Shown here one piece after another: positions 57,201 to 64,000 of a stretch of 64,000 nt of DNA. The notes under the pieces were generated by a model. It saw only the letters and a list, made by a program, of their open reading frames with translations, had not been told where the DNA came from and did not search any database. The translations under genes and the position numbers were made by a program. Source of the stretch: Zooshikella ganghwensis DSM 15267. Lineage in GTDB: Bacteria; Pseudomonadota; Gammaproteobacteria; Pseudomonadales; Zooshikellaceae. Every line of letters begins with the position of its first letter. Within the stretch, counting starts at the first letter, position 1. Location of the stretch: the NCBI RefSeq assembly GCF_000428585.1, contig NZ_AUAF01000011.1:1-64000 (forward strand), given 5' to 3'.

Positions 57201-59200
57201 ATGATCCAGATGCTATTATTGGTGATAAAGGTCTATTCTTTTTAAATGAAGATAAGATAGTCAATAGGCTACTAAGTGAAATTCCAGGTAGTGAAATTAA
57301 ATCGGTTGATAAAGATGCTTGGGTGAGAAAGCTAATTAATTATATTCGTGGTAATAAGGTTGATGGCTTTAGAGATAGAAATAGTAAGCTTTTAGGTGAT
57401 ATTGTTAACTCTAACCCAGTGTATATTGATAAACCTAAAGGAGTTTACCCTTCATTTTGGAAGGATAAGCTTTATCCCACTAAAGAAAATCCTGAGAATA
57501 GTGGAAGTACTTCATATGTCAGTTTTTCCACAAGCCATAAGAAAAGAACTAAAATGCTCGCATTTGGTGCAAATGACGGTATGTTGCATATCATACAAGC
57601 AGATGATTCTGTTAACGGAGGTAAAGAGTTATTGGCTTATGTTCCCACACCAGTATATAAAAATTTGCATTATTTAGCGGATAAGGATTATATAAATCCG
57701 AAAACGGGAAATCATAGGTACTATGTGGATGGTCAGATTTCAGTAAAGGATGTTTATTATGACAATAATTGGCATAGTGTGTTAGTAAGCACGCTTGGAG
57801 CAGGCGGCAAGGGTATCTTTGCACTTGATATTACTAATCCTACTAAAATTATTGAAGATGATAGTTATGCAAAGAAAACAGTACTTTGGGAGTTTACCAG
57901 TCAGACTGACAGTATGGCTGATGACTCTCGTCGAGGGGATGTAGATCTTGGGTATACTATCGGGGATGCCAATATTATTAGACTGCACGATGGAACCTGG
58001 GCTGCAGTGTTTGGCAATGGCTATAATAGTGTGAATGGTAAGGCATATTTATTTATTGTTAATATTAAAACAGGAGAATTGATTAAAAAGCTGGGTGTAG
58101 AAGGATCTAGCCTTGAAAGTCGTAACTTTATCAGAAACTTCAAAAATGGCTTATCTAGTCCAACGCCTGTTGATTATGATAACGACTTTATTACTGACTA
58201 CGTCTTTGCAGGTGATTTACATGGAAATATGTGGTTTTTTGACTTAACAGATCAAAGTAAAAATAATTGGAAAGAAGGTAAACTATTTTTTCAAACGCCT
58301 CCTGGTAGGAAAGAGACAGTTGGAGATGTTGAGAAAGTTGAACCTCAGTCAATTACTGTTCGCCCTCGGGTGGTAAGAAGGCCAAGCTCCATGAAAAAGA
58401 ATGATTTATTAGTATTCTTTGGTACTGGAAAATATTTAGAGGTTTCCGACAAAGGTCCTGTCAAGCAACCAACACAAACCTTTTATGGATTACGTTTTAA
58501 CCCTAATAAAAAGAGTAAGCGTATATCCACTGATCGATCTACTTTATTACAGCAACATATTATTACTGATATAAAAAGTCATACTTTTGTAAAAACGAAA
58601 GATGATGTGGAAATTCATACTGACTATCCTGTTAGAATAACGTCTAATAATAAAATTAATAAATGGTTAGAGGACGATACGCCTGATGCTGATAAAGCAA
58701 AAGCATACGAAGGGTGGTATATCGATTTAGTGAATACAAAGGGTGAAGCCAGTGTTGATAAAGACAAAAATGTTAAGCTAGTACCTGGTAAAAATACTGA
58801 GAATCAGGGGGAAAGAGTAATCAGTCATGCAACCATTTTAGGAGATCGTGTTATTTTTAACACACTACAACCTGGCGAGTCTGCTTGTAGCTCTGGAACT
58901 ACCAGTATGCTGATGGAATTAAACTATGAAGATGGTAGTTGGGTTAATGATCAACCTGCTTTTGATTTAAATAATGATGGCTACTTTAACGAAGGAGATA
59001 ACTATCTTAAGTATATCCAAATTAGTGGCGTAAAACTTTCAGAGACCCATCGGACTTCGAACCCAGCTATTTTGGTTAATAAAGATGGTTCAACCACAAA
59101 AGTAGTTAATAGTGCAGATGGAAAATTACTGTCTATTAAAGAGAGTGATCCCTATGGTGGCGATGGTCGTAAAAGTTGGCGTCAGTTTAATACTAATTAA
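54218..59200 (+). CDS. pilY1: PilC/PilY-type pilus tip protein (operon 2), without vWA domain
   Basis: 1660 residues. A signal peptide (about 1-23, ending FTSAED) precedes a long N-terminal region of the PilC/PilY type: MVMMVMGRDHKLYYEAYNDA, an EF-like DLNNDGALD, GYYGYFSSKLCYEY and GDFLNYLTTSRMDAVRKVLY. No MIDAS D-x-S-x-S was seen, unlike the operon 1 protein. The C-terminal propeller (about 1060-1440) has LGDIVNSNPVYIDKP, FGANDGMLHIIQAD, TLGAGGKGIFALDI and a calcium loop DYDNDFITD (1319-1327) before GDLHGNMWFFDL. It is much larger than the first PilY1, so it probably carries a different adhesive head. Base composition is markedly AT-rich. Confidence 0.88.
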   Translation: MNNVKLISPLLIGMCASSGFTSAEDLSIASQPFDLAKSQPPMVMMVMGRDHKLYYEAYNDASDLNNDGALDTSYNPNLIIENGEKKQIGYYGYFSSKLCYEYKKRDSGQSELFVPVGETEEKTSHEIHHQFTCGGANQWSGDFLNYLTTSRMDAVRKVLYGGYRAVDGKNITVLERSYLPQDAHSWGKEYKSINENKYDIELVSPLKKPIEGRHLFASTTLLSGRGKVRNSLLVNYSISMPLLRVAPNSPSRIWNWVSKERPVAGEWVDKEKITKRNEKKDYKLTKSDSVDLSSLVKNHVYDFAVRVVTCTDDYSQKESNCKQYTNDDGSNSFKPVGLLHEKGEKGDMYFGLMTGSYDQNTSGGILRQAMENFSKEIVSGGRFKKNIDKDYKKGIVYTIDNFKVIGFGGAHDYTRNSGNLLCRESDFSNTSLKKNKLEKKALIDGYCSDWGNPIAEIMYESLRYFSGAREPSPNYNTNNIIDDMVGLPRDTIKEGEKTIWPPLYKDQEGGEFERCSVPVQLVLSDINPSYDADGIPGSEFEKNALSGKNDLKGFNGKDYLNRVSNFENTFDDKKSLFKIGQKYYIGEAENNFDGAPSAKVINSLSTATGLAPEDPTRQGSFYSAAVSYYGSLHEITSGEWLQGGSKKAYGKKMHTYAVGLASPLPKIEIPTGNGLVQIVPFAKTVFGTFGSFKPTNQIVDFYVEEISADRKSGKFRINFEDIEQGNDHDMDAIVQYEYKLAGNKLTITLRSQYASGGANQHIGYIISGTENDGIYLEVRDFDTSRRGPSTTHGGEVFSLNNYTYNTPPIKWADGKGGYKEEKVNNAIGYGCTNNKQWRDKLPPEGANRREFNNYKNYDRCHSTDLPLEAKRIFTVKPNATSVGQLETPLKLAARYGNPKKSDENYLLVTNPGELKDKLENALDNITKIEGASSTAAVNSGYVSTNTLIFQGLYDSKDWTGEINAFKFDNDGKIKKEPEWEAAKKINLVGRKILTYDPDAIIGDKGLFFLNEDKIVNRLLSEIPGSEIKSVDKDAWVRKLINYIRGNKVDGFRDRNSKLLGDIVNSNPVYIDKPKGVYPSFWKDKLYPTKENPENSGSTSYVSFSTSHKKRTKMLAFGANDGMLHIIQADDSVNGGKELLAYVPTPVYKNLHYLADKDYINPKTGNHRYYVDGQISVKDVYYDNNWHSVLVSTLGAGGKGIFALDITNPTKIIEDDSYAKKTVLWEFTSQTDSMADDSRRGDVDLGYTIGDANIIRLHDGTWAAVFGNGYNSVNGKAYLFIVNIKTGELIKKLGVEGSSLESRNFIRNFKNGLSSPTPVDYDNDFITDYVFAGDLHGNMWFFDLTDQSKNNWKEGKLFFQTPPGRKETVGDVEKVEPQSITVRPRVVRRPSSMKKNDLLVFFGTGKYLEVSDKGPVKQPTQTFYGLRFNPNKKSKRISTDRSTLLQQHIITDIKSHTFVKTKDDVEIHTDYPVRITSNNKINKWLEDDTPDADKAKAYEGWYIDLVNTKGEASVDKDKNVKLVPGKNTENQGERVISHATILGDRVIFNTLQPGESACSSGTTSMLMELNYEDGSWVNDQPAFDLNNDGYFNEGDNYLKYIQISGVKLSETHRTSNPAILVNKDGSTTKVVNSADGKLLSIKESDPYGGDGRKSWRQFNTN

Positions 59201-59217
59201 TTTGTTGAGATTAGAAA

Positions 59218-59781
59218 ATGCTAGTAAGAAGCAGTACTGGTTTTACATTAATTGAATTAATGATTGTTGTTGCAATAGTCGCTATTTTAGCGGCTGTTGC
59301 TATACCTTCTTATAATGAATATGTAAAGAAAAGTCGTCGTGTTGAAGCACAAAGTGCGCTCATGCAGTTTGCCCAGAAAATGGAACAATATTATTCAAAA
59401 AACTTTACTTATACAGAATTAGCCGCTGGAGGAGGGAATACCGGCATGCCTGATAACAATTTTTTTCCTAATAAGTCACCACTTGAAGGTAACCAAAGAT
59501 ATTATACTTTGCGGATCAGGACGGCAGACAATAATTCATACAGTCTAACAGCTTCGCCAGAAAATGGAACCACCCAGGAATCCGATGGTTTTTTACAACT
59601 TAAATCAAATGGTGAGCGTTGTTGGTATGAAGGAATTGATAATATTCCAGCAGCAGGAGGAGCAGCAGGAGGAGCAGCAGGAGGAGCGGCAGGAGGAGCG
59701 GCAGGAGGAGCGGCAGGAGGAGCGGCAGGAGGTGGCGCTGCGGTAAACTTAGCCGTAAATTGTAAACCATGGACTAAATAA
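59218..59781 (+). CDS. pilE: Type IV pilin PilE/PilA-like with glycine/alanine tandem repeat
   Basis: Leader MLVRSSTG, then [20 protein letters not shown] and [20 protein letters not shown]: a classic type IVa pilin or PilE minor pilin with Glu5. About 187 residues. [18 protein letters not shown] and [11 protein letters not shown] follow. Two cysteines (ERC and VNC) bracket a low-complexity loop of AGGA units, corresponding to the D-region disulfide loop at the end of pilins. It lies directly after the second pilY1, where PilE stands in Pseudomonas. The loop DNA is a 12-bp tandem repeat. Confidence 0.88.
   Translation: MLVRSSTGFTLIELMIVVAIVAILAAVAIPSYNEYVKKSRRVEAQSALMQFAQKMEQYYSKNFTYTELAAGGGNTGMPDNNFFPNKSPLEGNQRYYTLRIRTADNNSYSLTASPENGTTQESDGFLQLKSNGERCWYEGIDNIPAAGGAAGGAAGGAAGGAAGGAAGGAAGGGAAVNLAVNCKPWTK
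59653..59732 (+). repeat. 12-bp minisatellite in pilE-like gene
   Basis: Six full units of GCAGGAGGAGC(A/G) (59653-59724) and a partial seventh. The first two end in A and the next four in G. Each unit encodes four residues (Ala-Gly-Gly-Ala), so gain or loss of units keeps frame. Confidence 0.92.
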
Positions 59782-59938
59782 TAAATACGATCACTCCTCA
59801 TATTGAATAGTCATAGGTAAAACAAGCGGGTTTTCATTTTGGCAAGGACTGTTTGAGCGAAGCGAGTTCCGCAAGCCAAGAATGGAAATTAGCTTGTGTA
59901 CAAGGCGTTTAAATTAGTAAAAAAGAATTAGCGCATTC

Positions 59939-59957
59939 CCCGCTCATTGAGAGCGGG
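59939..59957. other. Hairpin after phoH-like gene
   Basis: CCCGCTC (59939-59945) / GAGCGGG (59951-59957) with loop ATTGA. It lies in the 226-bp gap between the pilin and the minus-strand PIN-PhoH gene. No direct T-run, so terminator function is uncertain. Confidence 0.45.
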
Positions 59958-60007
59958 AAATGAAAAGAATAAATGAAATCGAAAAAATCAGTTTTTGCTA
60001 AGACGAA

Positions 60008-61408
60008 TTATAAATTAGCCTCAGCAAACTCAGCTAAGAGTGAACGTGGTACTGCTTTTAGCTGGATATTTCCCCCATGTTTAAACCCTTTAAAGCGTTC
60101 GGTTAAATAGGTTAAACCTGAGCTGGTGGCCGACAGGTAGGGTGTATCAATCTGAGCTAAGTTGCCTAAACAAATTACCTTACTGGCGTTGCCTGCTCGG
60201 GTAATGATGGTTTTAATTTGGTGGGGTGTCAGGTTCTGTGATTCATCGATAATGATCAGACTTTGCTGGAAGCTTCTACCGCGGATATAGTTGAGTGATT
60301 TAAAGTGAAGAGGGACCTTTTCCATAATATAATCAACGCTACCTGTAGTACATTCATCATCACAGTGTAGTGCTTCCAAGTTGTCAGTAATGGCCCCCAG
60401 CCATGGCTCCATCTTTTCCTCTTCAGTGCCAGGTAAAAATCCAATATCCTCATCTAGCCCCTGAACACTTCGTGTGGCGATTATACGACGAAAGCGTTTG
60501 GTTACCACTGTCATCTCTATTGCTGCGGCTAACGCGAGTATGGTTTTTCCTGAGCCGGCTGCACCTGTAAGGTTTACTAGGTGTACATCAGGATCAAGCA
60601 GTAAGTTGAGGGCCATTGCCTGGTAGATATCCAGTGGTTTTAGTCCCCAGGCTTCTTGCTCTATGAGTTGATTGTAATGAAGGTGTAAAAGAATTACCTG
60701 GTCATATGTGACCTCAGTAATACGACCAACGATGCCTTGAGAATCAAGAATAAACATGTTGGGGTATACATCTTGTAGAATACCTTCACGGGGCAGGTAA
60801 TGAACGGTTTTCCCCTCTAATTGAACTGTTTCTACCTCTGCTATGTTATCCCAGAAGCTTCCTGCAATTTCATAATAGCCTTTACTAAGCTGTGCGATAT
60901 CAGATACCAGTTGGTCATTATGATAATCCTCAGAGTCAATGCCACAACCTCTTGCCTTAAGACGCATATTGATGTCTTTGGTGACCAAGACGATGCGCTC
61001 ACCAGGCCGGTCTTGTTGCATTTGGCAGAGGGTATTAATGATGGTGTTATCGTTGATGTGATTGGGCAAGTAAGAAATGTTATTGGCCTGTTGCGGCATG
61101 AGGATGGTGAGCGAGCCATTGGGTGGGCTTCGGTCACTTCGTTGTATAGGAACCCCTTGTTCGATTTCCTGGGGTGATGCTGAACCTAGAATCGTGTCAA
61201 TTGCTCGAATAGCCTGACGGCAGTCTGCTGCAATTGTGTGTTTACCCGTTTTAAGTTTGTCCAGTTCCTCCAGAACGGTCATTGGAATTATTACACGGTG
61301 TTCATCGAAGTTAAATAATGCGTTAGGGTCATGGATTAAAACATTGGTGTCGAGGACATAGTTGATGGGCAGAGACAAATCGGGTCTTGCTTGAATCAGG
61401 TTGTCCAT
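60008..61408 (-). CDS. PIN domain - PhoH-family ATPase
   Basis: Two-domain protein. The N-terminal PIN ribonuclease-like domain has NYVLDTNVLIHDP (acidic DTN), VIIPMTVLEELDKLK and VLVTKDINMRLKARGCG, with acidic residues at the usual places. The C-terminal PhoH ATPase has GAAGSGKT (P-loop), LIIIDESQNLTPHQI (Walker B) and the conserved RAGNASKVICLGN. Family knowledge: PIN-PhoH (PhoH2-type) proteins act as RNA-processing helicase/nucleases. The ATG at 61408 is chosen because the frame to 61531 crosses a TATACCC repeat and lacks a good ribosome site; the next ATG is at 61483. 467 residues. Confidence 0.88.
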   Translation of the reverse strand: MDNLIQARPDLSLPINYVLDTNVLIHDPNALFNFDEHRVIIPMTVLEELDKLKTGKHTIAADCRQAIRAIDTILGSASPQEIEQGVPIQRSDRSPPNGSLTILMPQQANNISYLPNHINDNTIINTLCQMQQDRPGERIVLVTKDINMRLKARGCGIDSEDYHNDQLVSDIAQLSKGYYEIAGSFWDNIAEVETVQLEGKTVHYLPREGILQDVYPNMFILDSQGIVGRITEVTYDQVILLHLHYNQLIEQEAWGLKPLDIYQAMALNLLLDPDVHLVNLTGAAGSGKTILALAAAIEMTVVTKRFRRIIATRSVQGLDEDIGFLPGTEEEKMEPWLGAITDNLEALHCDDECTTGSVDYIMEKVPLHFKSLNYIRGRSFQQSLIIIDESQNLTPHQIKTIITRAGNASKVICLGNLAQIDTPYLSATSSGLTYLTERFKGFKHGGNIQLKAVPRSLLAEFAEANL

Positions 61409-61498
61409 AGTGATGGTTACCTTGTTAGGGCTAGTGATAAAAGTAACAATCCGTTCTACCAGTTTATACCTTGTTTGATGCATATATTTCGTATTGGA

Positions 61499-61520
61499 TA
61501 TACCCTTCGTTTTCGGTTTG
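61499..61520 (+). repeat. TATACCC element, half copy
   Basis: TATACCCTTCGTTTTCGG begins like the family left arm but lacks the CGAATCA centre. It sits upstream of the chosen PIN-PhoH start and in the region of its promoter. Confidence 0.35.
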
Positions 61521-61833
61521 TTTTCCTCCATTATTCAGTGATTCATAGTTATTTAGGTTATTAACAATAGCAAGGATAAACTGATTGTTAATTTCAGTCC
61601 CTACTATAAATATTAACTAAGAATGAGTTGCTGACAAGGTGAAGGAAAAATTAAATTAATGTGAAAACAGAAAAAAAGTGATTACGATAAGGCATAAGTT
61701 GTGTTTCACTTTAGCCTGTGGTGCTAGTAACTTGCAATTAACCAAAGGACAGTTCTGAAGTTAGCGGTAATACACAGAATATGTAACTAAACTGACATAT
61801 TGAAAATTTTAAAAAGAGTGGCTTTTTGAGAGG

Positions 61834-61864
61834 TATACCCTTCACGTATCATTTTTTGGGTATA
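61834..61864. repeat. TATACCC palindromic element, compact copy
   Basis: TATACCC (61834-61840) / GGGTATA (61858-61864), a perfect 7-bp inverted repeat whose interior TTCACGTATCATTTTTT is close to the left-arm sequence of the full copies. Confidence 0.6.
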
Positions 61865-61934
61865 TTTATCAACAGTGAGGGCTAACAACTGTAGATGTAA
61901 GTAAATTTTTTTTACAGTCGTTAGCAGTTTGGTT

Positions 61935-63413
61935 TTATCGTTGATATTTTTTATGATGCTTACGAGGAGGACGTCGTTGCATCTTTTGAGGTGGAATATC
62001 TAGCGGTTTGAAAACATTTTCAGGTGGCTGTTGGTAGTCTAACTTTTTGCCTAAAAGTGCTTCAATGGCGGGAAGGGCAAAGGCGTCGTTTTCACCTGCA
62101 AAACTAATGGCCATACCCTTTTTACCTGCTCGACCTGTTCGCCCTATGCGGTGCACATAATCTTCAGGATCTTCTGGTAGTGCATAATTAATGACTAGAT
62201 TTACATCGTCGATATGTATTCCTCGTCCAGCAACATCAGTGGCGACCATTACTGTAATCACACCACTTTTGAAGTTTTCCAGCGTTTTAATACGCTTCTG
62301 CTGATGTACTTCTCCTGATAATAGTGCAGCTTTAAAATCTTGATGTTTAAGCTTGTCTGCTATGTGGCGAGTTTCGTCTCTTCTATTCGCAAATACAATA
62401 GTGCGACACTCTCCTTGCTCCTGGAGAATATTGCATAAAACAGTGAATTTATCTTGCTCTGTAACTAAGTAAAGTTTTTGTTCAACAGTATTCGTTGCTA
62501 CTGTTTCAGGTTCAATTTCCACCTTTGTAGGCTTATAAGTCCATTGTTCTGACAGGTTTAAAATATCTTGAGTAAAGGTAGCGCTAAATAACAGCGTCTG
62601 ACGATCACCACAGCGAGGCGTTGCTCTAACAATGCGACGTACTTGAGGGATAAAGCCCATGTCAAGCATACGATCAGCTTCGTCTATTATCAGGATTTCA
62701 ATAAGATCAAGAAAGATATCTCTGCGCTGCAAGAAATCCAGTAAACGCCCTGGTGTTGCAACAACGATATCACAGTAATCAGTATTGAGCTGACGAAGCT
62801 GCTTCTCATAGTCCATACCCCCAACCAAGTTAATCACATTCAATGGGGTGTATTTGGTTAGAGCTTCAGCATCTTTACAGATTTGCAGTGCTAGTTCGCG
62901 GGTTGGTGCTAATACAAGTGCACGAGGTTCACCGGTATAGCGCGGCTCCGGTGGTGGTACTTCTAACAACTGCTTAATGGTTGAGATTAAAAATGCTGCA
63001 GTTTTACCTGTACCAGTTTGTGCTTTACCAATCGCATCGCAGCCTTCAAGGGTGATTCCCAAAACTTCTGCCTGAATGGGCGTACAATACTGAAAGCCCT
63101 GGTCTTGAATGGCATGCATAAGTGGTGAGGGTAAGTTAAAGTCGTGGAAACGAGTCTTACCTGGCTCAGGGTGAACGACAAATTGGCTTATGTCCCAATT
63201 GGTTTGACGTCTCGTGTTAGGTGCTCGATGGTCAGGCTTACGTTTGTTTTGATGTTGACGGGTTGTCTTTTGCTGATTACGAGCTGCTTTTTTATGATCA
63301 CCTGTTTGATTTGGGCTGGTTTTACTTGGTGTAGTCGTACTAGCGTGATGAGTTGTGCTTTCTTGAGCAGTGTCTGTGCGTTTTTTTAGAATATGTTTGA
63401 TGCGTTTTAACAA
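61935..63413 (-). CDS. rhlB: DEAD-box RNA helicase, RhlB-like
   Basis: ATP-dependent RNA helicase. A Q-motif-like [12 protein letters not shown], motif [18 protein letters not shown], motif II DEAD in [13 protein letters not shown], motif [22 protein letters not shown] and motif [12 protein letters not shown] are all present. The helicase core runs from about 85 to 450. The first 70 residues are Lys/Arg/Gln-rich and disordered, and a basic tail ends [10 protein letters not shown]. 492 residues, as in Pseudomonas RhlB-type proteins. RhlB versus another DEAD-box member (e.g. RhlE) is not proven; the long N-terminal basic extension fits RhlB of pseudomonads. Confidence 0.85.
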   Translation of the reverse strand: MLKRIKHILKKRTDTAQESTTHHASTTTPSKTSPNQTGDHKKAARNQQKTTRQHQNKRKPDHRAPNTRRQTNWDISQFVVHPEPGKTRFHDFNLPSPLMHAIQDQGFQYCTPIQAEVLGITLEGCDAIGKAQTGTGKTAAFLISTIKQLLEVPPPEPRYTGEPRALVLAPTRELALQICKDAEALTKYTPLNVINLVGGMDYEKQLRQLNTDYCDIVVATPGRLLDFLQRRDIFLDLIEILIIDEADRMLDMGFIPQVRRIVRATPRCGDRQTLLFSATFTQDILNLSEQWTYKPTKVEIEPETVATNTVEQKLYLVTEQDKFTVLCNILQEQGECRTIVFANRRDETRHIADKLKHQDFKAALLSGEVHQQKRIKTLENFKSGVITVMVATDVAGRGIHIDDVNLVINYALPEDPEDYVHRIGRTGRAGKKGMAISFAGENDAFALPAIEALLGKKLDYQQPPENVFKPLDIPPQKMQRRPPRKHHKKYQR

Positions 63414-63748
63414 AATTCACCTTTCCATTGCATTGTATGATGTGCTTAGTTTACCTCAGTGGAGGAAATTGCAAAGTCTGGACACGATTTTTGTGTAGTC
63501 TTTATGGGTCATCAAGAGTAAGGGTACGCTTAAAAATGACTTATGTGTGACCCTTATAGCAAGTGCATGTCTTTTATTGACCCGCTGACTACTTCTATCA
63601 CCTCTGTAAAACTAAGTATATAGCTAAATACTGGCGTTGAATGCTCTTAACATTCTATGAGACAAAAGAGAGCAGGTAGGAGGAAGAGAAGTGCTTAGCC
63701 ATCAAAGCCTAACGGCTTTTGTGTCCAAGCACTGGAGTATTGATAGGT
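63414..63748. other. Gene-free stretch upstream of rhlB
   Basis: This 335-bp gap must contain the rhlB promoter (minus strand). It holds a nested hairpin at 63690-63733, close to the end of the partial gene at the right edge. No gene recognised. Confidence 0.5.
63690..63733. terminator. Nested hairpin, possible terminator
   Basis: Inner stem AAAGCC (63704-63709) / GGCTTT (63714-63719) inside outer arms AGTGCTT (63690-63696) / AAGCACT (63727-63733). It lies 16 bases past the end of the minus-strand partial gene. T-runs are short. Confidence 0.45.
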
Positions 63749-64000
63749 CTAGGCTAGACAGCTCAGTGAACTATTACTTAACTGACCAGCAAGGTGAAAA
63801 AAGTTCGAGCGAACGGGGGTGATCACCTGGCCTGCACTATTGAGTGCACCTGTTTGGTAAGAGGACAATAGCTGAATCTTACCTAGTAGTTGTTTATTTA
63901 AACGATCAATCTGTGTCACCGGAATTCTGTATTCCGTGTGCTCGGGACCACCAATACGCTTCACTTCAAACTGCTCAAGATAATGAGAATTAATATCAAA
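63749..64000 (-). CDS. Unidentified protein, C-terminal part (cut by window edge)
   Basis: The minus-strand frame is open from the window edge to a stop at 63749-63751, giving 83 codons. Starting at the GTG (63964) would ignore the open sequence upstream (FDINSHYLEQFEVK). Visible features are RIGGPEHTEYRIPVTQIDRL and QLLGKIQLLSSYQTG, a mixed alpha/beta fold by pattern; the Gly-Pro-x-x-Thr-Glu-Tyr-x-Ile-Pro motif is noticeable but I cannot place it in a family. No domain assignment is made. Confidence 0.5.
   Translation of the reverse strand, partial: FDINSHYLEQFEVKRIGGPEHTEYRIPVTQIDRLNKQLLGKIQLLSSYQTGALNSAGQVITPVRSNFFHLAGQLSNSSLSCLA

Larger units (their letters stand above)
61409..61934. other. 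Gene-free stretch between PhoH-type and RhlB-type genes
   Basis: This 526-bp AT-rich region holds two TATACCC elements (61499-61520, 61834-61864) and an inverted repeat GCTAACAACTGT (61881-61892) / ACAGTCGTTAGC (61914-61925) that follows the rhlB stop on the minus strand and may form a 3' hairpin. The PIN-PhoH promoter should lie here. Confidence 0.5.

Noticed and set aside
59840-59880. GACTGTTTGAGCGAAGCGAG-type string in the pilin/phoH gap
   Set aside because: It resembles a widespread intergenic sequence sometimes mis-annotated as a peptide; only one copy is present here, so no claim is made.

Overview
The window looks like chromosome of a marine, AT-leaning gammaproteobacterium of the Oceanospirillales/Pseudomonadales type. 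The evidence is gene order: ispB facing away from rplU-rpmA-obgE-proB, and rpsT facing away from murJ-ribF-ileS-lspA-fkpB-ispH followed by fimT-pilV-pilW-pilX-pilY1. Both are arrangements typical of Pseudomonas and its relatives. A secreted chitin-active LPMO (GbpA type) fits a marine, chitin- or host-associated life. A Zooshikella-like genus is possible, but sequence reading alone cannot settle it.

Layout. 1-350: C-terminal end of a transposase cut by the window edge. 387-1847: gbpA on the minus strand. 2366-18833: an accessory locus on one strand, comprising a HlyD-type adaptor, a second adaptor with an N-terminal cytoplasmic domain, a polytopic M50 site-2 protease fused to an adaptor domain, a GNAT acetyltransferase, three tandem tail-collar proteins, a DUF6916-like protein, a giant DUF4347 repeat protein with eight 477-bp tandem units, and a TolC-type outer-membrane lipoprotein. 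No ABC ATPase is present. This is the best candidate for an undescribed system: envelope export or display built around a membrane protease instead of an ABC exporter. 18904-29288: housekeeping and mixed genes (rlmG, gorA, a hybrid histidine kinase with a degraded ATP-binding domain, a Na+/H+ antiporter family protein, a GIY-YIG protein, ispB). 29799-41545: the core block rplU to ispH. 42248-59781: two complete minor-pilin/pilY1 operons separated by selU-selD, ending in a major-type pilin (pilE-like). 60008-63413: PIN-PhoH ATPase and RhlB-type helicase on the minus strand. 63749-64000: the 3' end of an unidentified gene.

How parts work together. The 2.4-18.8 kb locus contains the parts of an inner-membrane/periplasm/outer-membrane conduit plus likely cargo. 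The pilus genes supply two alternative priming/tip complexes with different PilY1 proteins. selU and selD together support 2-selenouridine in tRNA; no selA, selB or tRNA-Sec was recognised here. rplU-rpmA-obgE and ileS-lspA-ispH are standard translation and envelope/isoprenoid genes.

Intergenic DNA carries a dispersed family of small palindromic elements ending in TATACCC, at least nine occurrences, and two copies of a second hairpin-bearing element. No tRNA, rRNA or CRISPR array was recognised. All functional calls rest on motif recognition by eye; no database search was run.
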